From Pseudotamlana haliotis (GTDB taxonomy: Bacteria > Bacteroidota > Bacteroidia > Flavobacteriales > Flavobacteriaceae): 64,000 nt of DNA. The stretch spans positions 265,378-329,377 of the forward strand of contig NZ_WAAT01000050.1 of assembly GCF_008806375.1 (NCBI RefSeq), given 5' to 3'. Of this stretch, positions 8,274-17,282 are shown one piece after another. Below the pieces are notes generated by a model, which was given only the letters and a program-made list of their open reading frames with translations, searched no databases and had not been told where the DNA came from. Both the position numbers and the translations under genes were made by a program. Position 1 is the stretch's first letter; the number at the start of each line of letters is the position of its first letter.

Positions 8274-10973
8274 CTAATACTTTAATGTGAAGTGGTTTTT
8301 GTAGATCCTTCCATCAGCTAATTCTACTGAGAACCAATAATCGTCGCTAGGCATTTTTTCACCTTTATAGGTGCCATCCCAACCTTCACTTTGCGGATGA
8401 AGCCCTTTGAGTAGTTTTCCAAAACGATCGTAAATTAAAATTTTGGTATCACTTTTATACACGCCAGAAAGTCCGAAAACTTGCCAGGTATCATTAAAAC
8501 CATCGTTGTTTGGTGTGAAAAATTTAGGGAAACCTATTACTGAAACAGCCTCGTTCACTATACCACAGTTGTTTTTGGTGTCTTTTACTGCAACTGTATA
8601 ATGGCCAGGGACAACTCCTTCAAAAGTATTACTGTCCTGATAGTCATAAGTAATTTGATTATTGACATCATTGAGTTGATATTGATAAGTGCCTTCGCCA
8701 ACAACCGAAACTGTTATAGTATTGTTGTTAGAAGCATCCAACACTTCAATAGCATTAAAAGTAGCTATGTTTGAAGGAAGTACTGTTATGGTTCTGTTTT
8801 TATAACAACCATAAATATCAGTTATATCAACGGTGTATGTGCCTACTTCATTAACTTGAATACTTTCGGTAATCGCACCCGTACTCCAACTGTAAATGTA
8901 GTGACTTGGCGAATCATTTAAGACTCCAGCTTCTAAAGTTATGGTTTCGGGGTATGTGTTTAGGCAGAAAAAAACCTGATTGTTTGATGAAACTTCAAAG
9001 GCTTTCCTTACGTTAAGTTTTACATTACTTATTCCGAAGCAGTTGTTATCACCTTCAGCACGGGCGAAAATAGTTTGTGTATAGGCCGTAGAGTTGGTGT
9101 AAAAATCGCCTAATGGATGCTGCTCTAAAAGCGCATCTTCATAAGTTTCGTAATATTGAAGTTCTAAATTCACTGATGTGCCGTTTAGTATGTCAGTATC
9201 CGCTTGTTTTAAATTAAACTCGTAAAAACCATCTTCAAGTCCGTCAATATCACAAACTTCTATGGAAGCGTCATTCACATCGCTAGTACTAACTTTAAGT
9301 GTTAGTTCAGAAAAGGAAAAACAAGATGTGTTATCATCAATAACCGTGGTGTAAATGGTTTGCGGGTTTTGAGTGTTAGTATAAGCTTCAGCAATGATTT
9401 CCTGTGTTCTTCCTGAATCTGAATAGAATTTAACGGTTTTATCGGCTTCACCTGCAGTAATAGTTGAAACAGCTTCGTTGAGGTTGAAAATGGTTTTTCC
9501 ATCTAAAACAGCATCTTCTTCACATTGAAACAACGTGTGATTTGCAGCGGTGGGGTTTTGATTAAATAGTACATAAGCTTCCCCTTCACTTAAACACTCC
9601 CCGTTATTGGGGTCAATAATGACTTCATAGTGGCCAGAATCTGTAATTAATAAGTTGGTTCCGGTTTCTGCCAAAGTCACCCTATTTTTAGACCAGGTAT
9701 AAGTGGCTCCCCGTATAACGTCTGCTGTAAGGTTGTATTGGTCGCCTTCACAAAGGCTTAAGTTATTGCTGTTTTTTCCATTTTTAATAATATCAATTTG
9801 CTTGTTGAAAAAAGAGGCAATAAATGGTGGGAGTCCTTGTGTAGAAAATGATGGTGCTAAGTTGATTCCTTCATGTACATAGTCACAGTTAATACCCCTT
9901 TGGTTAGGAGCATTGATAATACCCAAATATGGTATACCTTGATTATATGCAGCACTTAAGGCACGATATATTTTACCGTTAGGGCCAAGTTGTAAGGCGC
10001 CTCTGTAAAGCTGACGGTCATCTATGGTTATGGCAGTCGATTGAACATTTGTAGTGTAAAGGTGGTATTGAATGAGTTTTGAATAATGATTATCGGGGTC
10101 ATTAATATTGGCGTTATCTGGCAGAACATTAGATGTTTGAACATAAAGTAATCTGCTGTCAGGAGAAAATTCTACTCCATAGGGTGAAGCCTCAAGAGGT
10201 TGAAAAATCGTATTTTGGTTAGATACTTTTCCTGTTGCAACATCAAAATCATAAATATCAAGCCCATCATAAGAATTCGCACAGGCCACTTTTAAACCGT
10301 CTGGTGATAGTTTTAAATAACCCCGTCGATCTACGGTTTGCTTGGCAAATGTTGATTTGACTGATGTCATCTTTACGCCGGTTTGAGTGACTTCAAAAGC
10401 ATGGAAGGTATCAAAAACATCTAAAGTGCCATCTTGAGAAGCGTAGGCGAGTACCCAAAAAGATTTGCTAACACAGTCTTTTAAAACGGCGGTTATTTTT
10501 TCTGCTGAATCTTTAAGCAGGTTGATGTTTTTATTAGTGACCTCGCCAAGTCCACCACCTAAAGTGAGGTCGACTTCAGAATAGTTCAAACCATGTCGCG
10601 GCTCAGAATCACCGCCATGATCATCTACAGTAAAGACGTAAAAAACCATATCGTTATTTGGTTTTGGAACTATGATGGCAGACTGAGTACTTGATGGATC
10701 ACCAAGAAGTCCATAGCCATTGGTCATAACGCTGTGGTTTTTATTCCATATGGTTATGCCATCGGTATAAAAAAGGAGGTTTCCAGAATCATCAGATATG
10801 GATGTACAGCCTTCAATGGTTCTTAATTCTCCGTCATGAACAGCTGTAACGGTATTGTTGTTAGCGTCAAAACGAATTCCACTTTTACTTCCAAAATACC
10901 AGTTGGCTGCTTGGTTTTGAGCCAAGACATGCATAGAAATAAAGCAAATTACTAAAAGTAGGTTTCTTTTCAT
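8274..10973 (-). CDS. Secreted beta-propeller protein with T9SS type B sorting domain
   Basis: This 899-residue protein begins with a signal peptide (MKRNLLLVICFISMHVLAQ). Residues about 25-390 look like a beta-propeller, with repeated phrases such as GNLLFYTDG, LKLSPDGLKVACA and EFSPDSRLLYV. An Ig-like segment follows, then two copies (about 480-670) of the Cys-Asp repeat seen 11 times in the gene downstream. A PKD-like domain leads into the T9SS type B C-terminal domain (FFTPNNDGFNDTW, IYDRFGKLLKGL, GWDGTYKG, DDYWF). It lies upstream of the giant gene on the same strand, 134 bp apart, so co-regulation is likely but a single operon is not certain. Its substrate is unknown; a surface-displayed binding role is the usual guess. 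Confidence 0.9.
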   Translation of the reverse strand: MKRNLLLVICFISMHVLAQNQAANWYFGSKSGIRFDANNNTVTAVHDGELRTIEGCTSISDDSGNLLFYTDGITIWNKNHSVMTNGYGLLGDPSSTQSAIIVPKPNNDMVFYVFTVDDHGGDSEPRHGLNYSEVDLTLGGGLGEVTNKNINLLKDSAEKITAVLKDCVSKSFWVLAYASQDGTLDVFDTFHAFEVTQTGVKMTSVKSTFAKQTVDRRGYLKLSPDGLKVACANSYDGLDIYDFDVATGKVSNQNTIFQPLEASPYGVEFSPDSRLLYVQTSNVLPDNANINDPDNHYSKLIQYHLYTTNVQSTAITIDDRQLYRGALQLGPNGKIYRALSAAYNQGIPYLGIINAPNQRGINCDYVHEGINLAPSFSTQGLPPFIASFFNKQIDIIKNGKNSNNLSLCEGDQYNLTADVIRGATYTWSKNRVTLAETGTNLLITDSGHYEVIIDPNNGECLSEGEAYVLFNQNPTAANHTLFQCEEDAVLDGKTIFNLNEAVSTITAGEADKTVKFYSDSGRTQEIIAEAYTNTQNPQTIYTTVIDDNTSCFSFSELTLKVSTSDVNDASIEVCDIDGLEDGFYEFNLKQADTDILNGTSVNLELQYYETYEDALLEQHPLGDFYTNSTAYTQTIFARAEGDNNCFGISNVKLNVRKAFEVSSNNQVFFCLNTYPETITLEAGVLNDSPSHYIYSWSTGAITESIQVNEVGTYTVDITDIYGCYKNRTITVLPSNIATFNAIEVLDASNNNTITVSVVGEGTYQYQLNDVNNQITYDYQDSNTFEGVVPGHYTVAVKDTKNNCGIVNEAVSVIGFPKFFTPNNDGFNDTWQVFGLSGVYKSDTKILIYDRFGKLLKGLHPQSEGWDGTYKGEKMPSDDYWFSVELADGRIYKNHFTLKY

Positions 10974-10993
10974 TTTTGAAAGACAAGTACTTT

Positions 10994-11001
10994 CAAAGAT
11001 A
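10994..11001 (-). promoter_or_regulatory. -7 box (TATCTTTG) of the beta-propeller gene
   Basis: Exact TAnnTTTG match that abuts the stop codon of the upstream ABC permease and lies 20 bases before the ATG. An 8-bp inverted repeat (10975-10982 with 10990-10997) overlaps it and could be an operator or leader stem. Confidence 0.5.
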
Positions 11002-11826
11002 TCATAAATCCCGATTTTTTAATAGTTTATAAGATAAAAACACGAAAAGGGCTGTCCAGCATAAGACGATAATGATTTCATACGAATGCACGGCGTAGTC
11101 GTAGGTCATAGCGCTTTTATCCGGAAACTTAGACATGGTAATACGTTGAAACGGCTGGTCTATAAGTTTATACATGGATTTAAGCGGAAAGAAATTCTGA
11201 ATACGTTCAGCCATATCACTGTTAATATTTGAAGACAGGATAGCATAAAGAATCCATTCTACAATAAATAAGATAAAAAGAAACGCCAAAGCAAAGGCAG
11301 AACGTTTTACAAGCATACCAAAAAACAAACACAAGCTGAAGAAGCCTACTAACTTCACAAAATAAGCCATGATATACGAGATATCGGTAAAAATAATCGA
11401 AGCTTCAGTATAACTAGAATAGTACAGCCCAATACTTAGCGTGATGAAGAAAATAAGTACAGTTGAAATCAGCGAGAAGAAAACAATAGTATAAAATTTA
11501 GACATTATGAATTCCTTTTTACTCAAGCCATCAATTAGGTTTTGTTTGATGGTTTTGTTACTGTATTCATTACCAATCATACTCACCACCACTATGGCAA
11601 AAAAGAACTTAAATTGCGATGCAAAAAAAGTAGTCAAATGCCAAATGATCGGAAAATTAAAAACGCCCAATTCGCCTAATTCTAATGTGAATAAGCCAAA
11701 AACATTTATTTTTAACGAGGATAAAAGGATGACAAAAAAAGGCAGTACAAAAGATATGAAAATCAAGACTCGACTGCTGCGGTTAAGGAGCAATTTTTGG
11801 AGCTCTAAGTTTAAAAGTCTAAGCAT
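11002..11826 (-). CDS. ABC-2 type transporter permease
   Basis: This 274-residue integral membrane protein has about six hydrophobic segments: near residues 18-37, 60-85, 105-130, 145-175, 178-200 and 250-268. They are typical of ABC-2 permeases. It starts 20 bp after the ATPase gene and would pair with it as the membrane half. Such two-gene exporters move lipids, drugs or peptides, or act in gliding (GldA/GldF type). The substrate cannot be told from the sequence. The GldF/GldG pattern is not recognisable, so I do not assign it to gliding. Confidence 0.85.
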   Translation of the reverse strand: MLRLLNLELQKLLLNRSSRVLIFISFVLPFFVILLSSLKINVFGLFTLELGELGVFNFPIIWHLTTFFASQFKFFFAIVVVSMIGNEYSNKTIKQNLIDGLSKKEFIMSKFYTIVFFSLISTVLIFFITLSIGLYYSSYTEASIIFTDISYIMAYFVKLVGFFSLCLFFGMLVKRSAFALAFLFILFIVEWILYAILSSNINSDMAERIQNFFPLKSMYKLIDQPFQRITMSKFPDKSAMTYDYAVHSYEIIIVLCWTALFVFLSYKLLKNRDL

Positions 11827-11846
11827 TTAAGTGGAATTTATGGCGG

Positions 11847-12743
11847 TTATTGATGGTCTGTTAACTGTAAAAATTGTTCTTCTAAACTTTCTTTACGCTG
11901 CACGAGATGGGTTAAGATAATATTGTTTTCAAACATAAGTTTGTTGAAGTCTTCAGATTTCATAGGCTCCTTTAAGAAGGCAGTCACGAGATTATTCTGA
12001 ACTTTGATGTCTCCAAAAGAAGGATTATTTTCTAACAGTTTAATCATTTCAGTATCGTCGTTAGATTGTACTTCAAAAAAGCCATGGCTAGAGGTTATCG
12101 CATCTACACGACCAGCATAGAGTTTTACGCCTTTTCTTAAAACCACAACATGTGAGCATACTTTTTCAACTTCATCTAACAAATGTGAAGCCAGTAAAAT
12201 GGTTGTACCATTCACGGCAATCTGTTTAATAATTTCTCTAATTTGATGAATTCCTTTAGGGTCTAAGCCGTTGGTAGGTTCATCTAAAATTAAAATTTCA
12301 GGATCGTTTAAAAGGGCAGAAGCAATAGCTAAGCGTTGTTTCATTCCTAATGAAAAGGCACTGAATTTGCTGTCTTTTCGGTCTAAAAGTCCAACAATTT
12401 CTAGTTTTTCATCAATTTTATTGAAACTGACGCCTTTTATTTTACAAACCAATTTTAAATTTTGTACGGCGGTCATATAGGGGTAGAAGTTGGGACGCTC
12501 AATAATGGCGCCTACTTTTTTTAGGGCCTCATGAGTACTTACGCTTCCGTTGAACCAACTAAATTCACCTTCTGTTTTATTCACAACGTTTAAAACGATA
12601 CCTAAGGTGGTTGATTTTCCGCTGCCATTTGGGCCCAAAATGCCGTAAACATGACCTTTTTCTATGGTGAAGGATAAGTTTTTAACAGCCGTTAAGCTGC
12701 CATATTTTTTGGTAATGTTTTTAATATTAAGTATGGTTTCCAA
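11847..12743 (-). CDS. ABC transporter ATP-binding protein
   Basis: This 298-residue ATPase belongs to the ABC-2 exporter (CcmA/BcrA) class. It has Walker A GPNGSGKS at 37-44, a variant signature SLGMKQRL in place of LSGGQ, Walker B ILILDEPTNGLDP and an H-loop histidine in ASHLLDEV. The C-terminal 80 residues form the accessory tail usual in BcrA-like ATPases. It is the first gene of a two-gene operon with the permease, spaced 20 bp. GldA, the gliding ATPase of Flavobacterium, belongs to the same broad family, but nothing here proves that role. Confidence 0.93.
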   Translation of the reverse strand: METILNIKNITKKYGSLTAVKNLSFTIEKGHVYGILGPNGSGKSTTLGIVLNVVNKTEGEFSWFNGSVSTHEALKKVGAIIERPNFYPYMTAVQNLKLVCKIKGVSFNKIDEKLEIVGLLDRKDSKFSAFSLGMKQRLAIASALLNDPEILILDEPTNGLDPKGIHQIREIIKQIAVNGTTILLASHLLDEVEKVCSHVVVLRKGVKLYAGRVDAITSSHGFFEVQSNDDTEMIKLLENNPSFGDIKVQNNLVTAFLKEPMKSEDFNKLMFENNIILTHLVQRKESLEEQFLQLTDHQ

Positions 12744-12843
12744 AAGTTTTCGTTTTAAAGGTTAATTACAAAAAATGAACTTGGATGCTTTGAATACGAC
12801 GAGTAAGGTAGCACATTGTTACAATTTATAGCTGTAAAAGCGT

Positions 12844-12851
12844 TAAATTTG
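12844..12851 (+). promoter_or_regulatory. -7 box (TAAATTTG) of the kinase-fold gene
   Basis: Exact TAnnTTTG match, 16 bases before the ATG at 12868. A TTG that could be the -33 element lies at 12816-12818, a little far away at 25 bases. Confidence 0.5.
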
Positions 12852-12867
12852 GGTAAGATTTCAAAAT

Positions 12868-13941
12868 ATGCAAGATTTAAAAATTTCTAAGAGAAAGCCT
12901 TCCTATCCAATAACCTCGAAATTAAATGCTTATTTATCGAGATACAACAGAAATGTAGAAATTCCTATTTTTTATGATGATTTGCTGAGGTTTCAGGGTT
13001 CTATTGTGGTTTATGACAAAGATGATAATGACACGCTTTGGATTCGTGTATATTATAATGAATTTGAGCGGGAGGAAATCGAATCGTCTTTAAAAAAGGT
13101 CTATACTATTTTTCATTCTGATGGAAACGAAAATATTTTACCTTTCTTAAGTGTTGATGCTATTGATTATTGCACGTTTGGAAACTCTAAACCTTTCAGA
13201 ATAAAAATTAGAAATGTTTTAAACGATAATTCTACTTATTTCTACATTAAAACAGCCGATGCTTCTCGTGTATATGGTTTGGAACTAGAGCACATGCTAT
13301 CACCGTATAATTTGAACTTTTTGGTTTATGAAAACACCCTAATTGAAGAGCATATTGCGGGGATTCCAGGTGATGAGTTTATTAAAAATATGTTGCCAAA
13401 TTGTACCAAATCTGAAAAAGCACAAATTGCTAAAGAATTCGTGAAGTTTAATGAACGCTGTATGATTCGCTTGTTGGGTGATATGCGTTCGTATAACTAC
13501 GTGATTGTGCCCACACATGATTTTGATAAGGTGGTTTATAAAATTAGAGCCATTGATTTTGATCAGCAGTCTTACGAGGGGAAGTTTAATATTTACAGAC
13601 CTCAGTTTTTTAAAGAAAACTATGAAATGGTACAATTGGTATCTAATATCATTCAAAAGTTATCCATAGATCAGTATAAAACCGAGGAACGTTCTATTTT
13701 AGTTAAGCGTCTAAAAAGCTCACATGTGCGTGTTGAAATGTTGCTAGACTGTATGGAAAACGATGAAATTTCTACAGAAGAAAACATCGAATTATTAAAA
13801 ACAACTATTTTTAATTATACACACGATGTGAATTTTAAGAAAAGTAAAAACATGGGTGAAATCCTTAGGTTTTCCTTGGAGTTTTTAACACGAAATTACG
13901 AGAATGTGAATTTAGAACTTTTGAAAAAGAAGAAATATTAA
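12868..13941 (+). CDS. Uncharacterised protein with kinase/APH-like catalytic motifs
   Basis: I know no name for this 357-residue soluble protein. Its central part reads like a degenerate kinase of the aminoglycoside-phosphotransferase or choline-kinase type. A strand with a lysine (YFYIKTA, K128) precedes a helix with glutamates (E139, E141) and a hinge-like LVYENTLIEEHI. The catalytic-loop pattern GDMRSYN puts D205 and N210 at the spacing of HGDLHxxN, and IDFD (230-232) matches the metal-binding DFG/DFD. The first 120 residues and the helical last 110 match nothing I recognise. The catalytic-loop histidine is replaced by Leu-Gly, so activity is uncertain. It has its own promoter, and its stop codon overlaps the stop of the convergent gene. 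Confidence 0.6.
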   Translation: MQDLKISKRKPSYPITSKLNAYLSRYNRNVEIPIFYDDLLRFQGSIVVYDKDDNDTLWIRVYYNEFEREEIESSLKKVYTIFHSDGNENILPFLSVDAIDYCTFGNSKPFRIKIRNVLNDNSTYFYIKTADASRVYGLELEHMLSPYNLNFLVYENTLIEEHIAGIPGDEFIKNMLPNCTKSEKAQIAKEFVKFNERCMIRLLGDMRSYNYVIVPTHDFDKVVYKIRAIDFDQQSYEGKFNIYRPQFFKENYEMVQLVSNIIQKLSIDQYKTEERSILVKRLKSSHVRVEMLLDCMENDEISTEENIELLKTTIFNYTHDVNFKKSKNMGEILRFSLEFLTRNYENVNLELLKKKKY

Positions 13942-14453
13942 TTCCAGTGTTCGTCAAAATCTAGATTATCGTAATCTTCAGGGTCGAAATCATCTTCAAA
14001 TTCATTAAAATCATCAAGAGGATCAGCTTCAAAAGATTTTTCAGGAGCTGATTCTGGCACTTGACCTTGCACAAACATGAGGTTTGGGTAATCATGACCT
14101 TCAATTTCCTCAACAATTTCAGCAAGTTCCACGAAGAAAGTCCACATGCTTAAAAAGTCGTAAACATAAATCAGTTTGGTTTGATCTTCATCTAAAAGAC
14201 CATCTAAAGACGTTTCGTGCATTAAGCGCGCTGTAGCTTCTTCACTTAAATCGAATAAAGAAATTTCTTCACCTTGTTCCCAGACATCATTACTCACGTA
14301 AAACGAAGCCATTTCACTGCCGTCAAAACCAAAGGACTGGGTAATGATATTATGTAGGTCTTCAAGCGTATCTGTATCACGAATTTCTAAATCGCGAAAA
14401 ACGTCTTCGTCTTGGGTATCATTGTCTAAAATAACTCTAAATCTGTAAACCAT
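13938..14453 (-). CDS. pRiA4b ORF-3-like protein
   Basis: This 171-residue protein starts with the beta-alpha-beta module of the plasmid pRiA4b ORF-3 family (MVYRFRVILD, DTLEDLHNIITQSFGFD, YVYDFLSMWTF). The family is also annotated as the IS1096 passenger TnpR-type domain. The last 35 residues are very acidic (many Asp and Glu). No transposase or terminal repeats are nearby, so this is a resident chromosomal copy, not a mobile element. The biochemical role is unknown. Its stop codon overlaps that of the opposite-strand gene, and a TACCTTTG promoter box lies 20 bases upstream. Confidence 0.75.
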   Translation of the reverse strand: MVYRFRVILDNDTQDEDVFRDLEIRDTDTLEDLHNIITQSFGFDGSEMASFYVSNDVWEQGEEISLFDLSEEATARLMHETSLDGLLDEDQTKLIYVYDFLSMWTFFVELAEIVEEIEGHDYPNLMFVQGQVPESAPEKSFEADPLDDFNEFEDDFDPEDYDNLDFDEHWN

Positions 14454-14473
14454 TAGTGAGAAAATTTAAAGTG

Positions 14474-14481
14474 CAAAGGTA
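14474..14481 (-). promoter_or_regulatory. -7 box (TACCTTTG) of the pRiA4b-like gene
   Basis: Exact TAnnTTTG match in the 39-bp gap after the heme A synthase stop codon, 20 bases before the ATG. Confidence 0.5.
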
Positions 14482-14492
14482 TGTTATTTAAA

Positions 14493-15506
14493 TTATTTGG
14501 TAAAACGATGTAATGCAAAAGTCATGCCCGTTAATAAGAAAAACGCACCCACCTGATGAGCAACACCTAACCATAAGGGTACTTGGTAAATAAGGGTAAG
14601 AACACCTAAAGAAAATTGTAAAAACACTAAAAACACTAAAGAATTGACACCTTGTTTTTGAAGAGACGTTAAGGTGAGTTTTTGTGATTTCTTCCAAATG
14701 ATAAGGATGAAGATAACAACGATATATGCTAAAATACGGTGCACAAACTGTATCCCGCTCGGATTTTCAATAAGGTTTCTGTAGAACGGCTCTAAAACAT
14801 AAACTGTGTGGTGCATAAATTTACTTTCATTCATTAGTGGCCAGTGGTTATGTAATAGTCCAGCTTTTAGTCCAGCAATAAAAGCCCCATAAATAATTTG
14901 AACGATTAAAATAAGGTAGCCCCAAATAATGAGGTTTCGTATGTATTTGTTAGCAGGTTTTTTATTGGGGTACTTTAAATCTAAAGCAACCCAAAGTGTG
15001 GCTGCAAAGGTTAAAAAGGCGGTTACTAAATGGGCGGCCAACCTATAATGACTCACGTCAGGCATATCTACTAGGCCACTTTTTACCATATACCAACCCA
15101 GAAAGCCTTGAAATGCTCCAAGACCAAGTAAAATAAGGCATTTTTTTATGGTGCTTTTTGATAGTTGTTTACGTATTAAGAAATAGATAAACGGAATAAT
15201 AAACACCATACCAATAGAGCGCCCAATCACGCGGTGTAGCCATTCCCAGAAGTAAATACTCTTGAAATCTTCAATGTTGAAGTGCTGGTTGTAGGCATTA
15301 AATTCAGGGTGTTGTTTATATAAATCAAAGGCTTCTTGCCATTCTTGATCGCCTATCGGCGGAATGGTTCCTGTAATTAACCGGTAGTTTGAAATAGACA
15401 AACCAGAATCTGTTAATCGGGTGATACCACCAATGACCACCATGATAAAAATTAGAAAGCAGCCTGTTAATAGCCAGTTGATTACGTGTTTATTGTTTTT
15501 TTTCAT
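14493..15506 (-). CDS. ctaA: Heme A synthase (COX15/CtaA family)
   Basis: This 337-residue membrane protein oxidises the methyl group of heme O to give heme A for aa3-type cytochrome oxidase. It has eight hydrophobic helices. Conserved histidines sit in the expected contexts: EWLHRVIGR, HYRLAAHLV, VHRILAY and a last one in VAHQVGAFF. GGITRLTDSGLSI near the N-terminus is the family hallmark. It is of the longer COX15-like type. No ctaB or oxidase genes are next to it. The region upstream holds a cluster of dispersed repeats. Confidence 0.94.
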   Translation of the reverse strand: MKKNNKHVINWLLTGCFLIFIMVVIGGITRLTDSGLSISNYRLITGTIPPIGDQEWQEAFDLYKQHPEFNAYNQHFNIEDFKSIYFWEWLHRVIGRSIGMVFIIPFIYFLIRKQLSKSTIKKCLILLGLGAFQGFLGWYMVKSGLVDMPDVSHYRLAAHLVTAFLTFAATLWVALDLKYPNKKPANKYIRNLIIWGYLILIVQIIYGAFIAGLKAGLLHNHWPLMNESKFMHHTVYVLEPFYRNLIENPSGIQFVHRILAYIVVIFILIIWKKSQKLTLTSLQKQGVNSLVFLVFLQFSLGVLTLIYQVPLWLGVAHQVGAFFLLTGMTFALHRFTK

Positions 15507-15594
15507 TGTTGTTATTCCTCGTAAAATAGGAATTTTAAAATTGAACTTTTATTTTTTAGTTTCAAAATTTATTGGTATCTCATGCGATTTTGGG

Positions 15595-15713
15595 TCGAGC
15601 GCAGTTGAAATTTGGTTTTGAAAAATTGCCGTTTAAATACTTCTCGACTCCGCTCGAAGCCCGTTGTTAGATGTCAAATATCAATGGAAACGGTCTTAGA
15701 GCGGAGTTGAGAA
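15595..15713. repeat. Cluster of three dispersed intergenic repeats
   Basis: Three copies of one motif lie in 119 bp: TCGAGCGCAGTTGAAA at 15595-15610, an inverted copy TTCTCGACTCCGCTCGAA at 15641-15658, and AGAGCGGAGTTGAGAA at 15698-15713. Neighbouring copies are in opposite orientation, so the first two or last two could fold into hairpins. Related copies occur near 29116 and 40229-40280. Confidence 0.6.
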
Positions 15714-15749
15714 CGTTTTTTCAGTGATGCTTTTTCTTAAAATAAAAAA

Positions 15750-17171
15750 CTACTTTCCTCCAACCGTAAGCCCTAACTTTTTACCTTTCTCCAGCATCAA
15801 ATTATAAGCGGCTTCGTATTCGTTAGGAATTTCACCCTCTAAAATCGCTTCTTTGATGGCTTCTTTGATAATGCCAATTTCCCTAGAAGGTTTTAAGTTG
15901 AACGTGGCTATAATTTCTTCGCCTGAAATTGGTGGTTGAAAATTACGCACATGATCGCGCGCTTCAACTTCAACAATTTTTTCACGTACAATTTTAAAGT
16001 TGTTGTGGTATTTGTTGAATTTCTTAGGGTTTTTAGTCGTAATATCAGCTTCGCAAAGCGTCATTAAATCTTCAACATAATCACCAGCATCAAAGACCAA
16101 ACGACGCACGGCAGAATCGGTCACCATATCCTGAGCCAAAACAATTGGGCGCGAGCTCATAAATACCATTTTTTGAACAAATTTCATCTTATCATTCAAA
16201 GGCATTTTTAAGCGTTTGAATAAGTGATAAACCATTTTAGACCCTTCAAATTCATGGGCATGAAAAGTCCACCCCACTTTTTTACTGAATTTTTTAGTAG
16301 GCGCTTTTCCGATGTCATGTAAAAGTGCTGCCCAACGTAACCAGAGGTTATCGGTGTTTTCGGCAATATTGTCAACCACCTCTAAAGTGTGGTAAAAATT
16401 ATCTTTGTGACGTTGGCCTTCAACTTCATCAATGCCTTTTAATGCAGTTATTTCAGGAAGAAAATGTTTTAAAAGCCCCGTTTGTTCTAGAAGTAGAAAT
16501 CCAATAGACGGTTTTTTACTTTCTAAAATTTTATTGATTTCTGTGACAATACGTTCATTTGTAATAATCTTGATACGAGCACTGTTTTTAGTAATGGCAT
16601 CTAGAGATTTTTTTTCGATTTCGAAATTCAATTGCGTAGCAAATCGAATGGCTCTTAACATACGAAGCGGATCATCACTGTAAGTAATATCAGGATCTAA
16701 AGGTGTGCGAATGATTTTATCTTCTAAATCTTGAATCCCGTTAAACGGATCTAAAAGTTCACCAAAGTTAGATTCACTTAGGTTTAAGGCTAAAGCGTTT
16801 ATGGTAAAATCACGGCGGTTTTGATCATCGCTAAGTGAGCCGTTTTCTACAGCCGGATTTCTACTGTCTTTGGTGTATGATTCTTTTCTAGCACCAACAA
16901 ATTCAATTTCAATATCATCATGGCGTAGCATGGCCGTACCATAAGTTTTAAAAACTTGAACTTTAGGTTTGTTATGCAAGTTTTTAGCGACTTGTTTGGC
17001 AAGTTTGATGCCGTCACCAATGGCAACCACATCAATGTCTTTTGCGGTACCTCGTTTTAAAATAAAATCACGTACAAAGCCACCAATCACATAAGCATCT
17101 AGATTAAGTTCTTTTGCCGATTGTGAGATGATTTTAAAAACGGGATGTTGTAATGCTTCTTTGTAATTCAT
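15750..17171 (-). CDS. cca: CCA-adding tRNA nucleotidyltransferase with HD domain
   Basis: This 473-residue class II enzyme adds or repairs the CCA end of tRNAs. The nucleotidyltransferase head has GGFVRD at 30-35, the catalytic D45 and D47, and RRDFTINA at 119-126. An RNA-binding region ([13 protein letters not shown]) follows. An HD phosphohydrolase domain centres on H285-D286 (LLHDIGKAP), as in the bacterial HD-containing branch. The tRNA-Leu gene in this window lacks an encoded CCA, so the enzyme would be essential for it. Whether it is a full CCA enzyme or an A-adding one cannot be judged by eye. Confidence 0.93.
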   Translation of the reverse strand: MNYKEALQHPVFKIISQSAKELNLDAYVIGGFVRDFILKRGTAKDIDVVAIGDGIKLAKQVAKNLHNKPKVQVFKTYGTAMLRHDDIEIEFVGARKESYTKDSRNPAVENGSLSDDQNRRDFTINALALNLSESNFGELLDPFNGIQDLEDKIIRTPLDPDITYSDDPLRMLRAIRFATQLNFEIEKKSLDAITKNSARIKIITNERIVTEINKILESKKPSIGFLLLEQTGLLKHFLPEITALKGIDEVEGQRHKDNFYHTLEVVDNIAENTDNLWLRWAALLHDIGKAPTKKFSKKVGWTFHAHEFEGSKMVYHLFKRLKMPLNDKMKFVQKMVFMSSRPIVLAQDMVTDSAVRRLVFDAGDYVEDLMTLCEADITTKNPKKFNKYHNNFKIVREKIVEVEARDHVRNFQPPISGEEIIATFNLKPSREIGIIKEAIKEAILEGEIPNEYEAAYNLMLEKGKKLGLTVGGK

Positions 17172-17282
17172 ATTTATTTACCGCCAGCAAATTACAAGCA
17201 ATTAATTAATAGTAAATATTTTAGATTTAGTCCTCAATAGTTAATATTAAATAGTTAATAATCAATGTAAGTTGCGGTTATA

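Noticed and set aside
11002-12743. Gliding-motility ABC transporter GldA/GldF
   Set aside because: Only the general ABC-2 features are visible and the third component is absent, so the specific role is not supported.
13938-14453. Insertion sequence remnant
   Set aside because: The pRiA4b/IS1096 passenger-type domain is present, but there is no transposase, no terminal inverted repeats and no target duplication.
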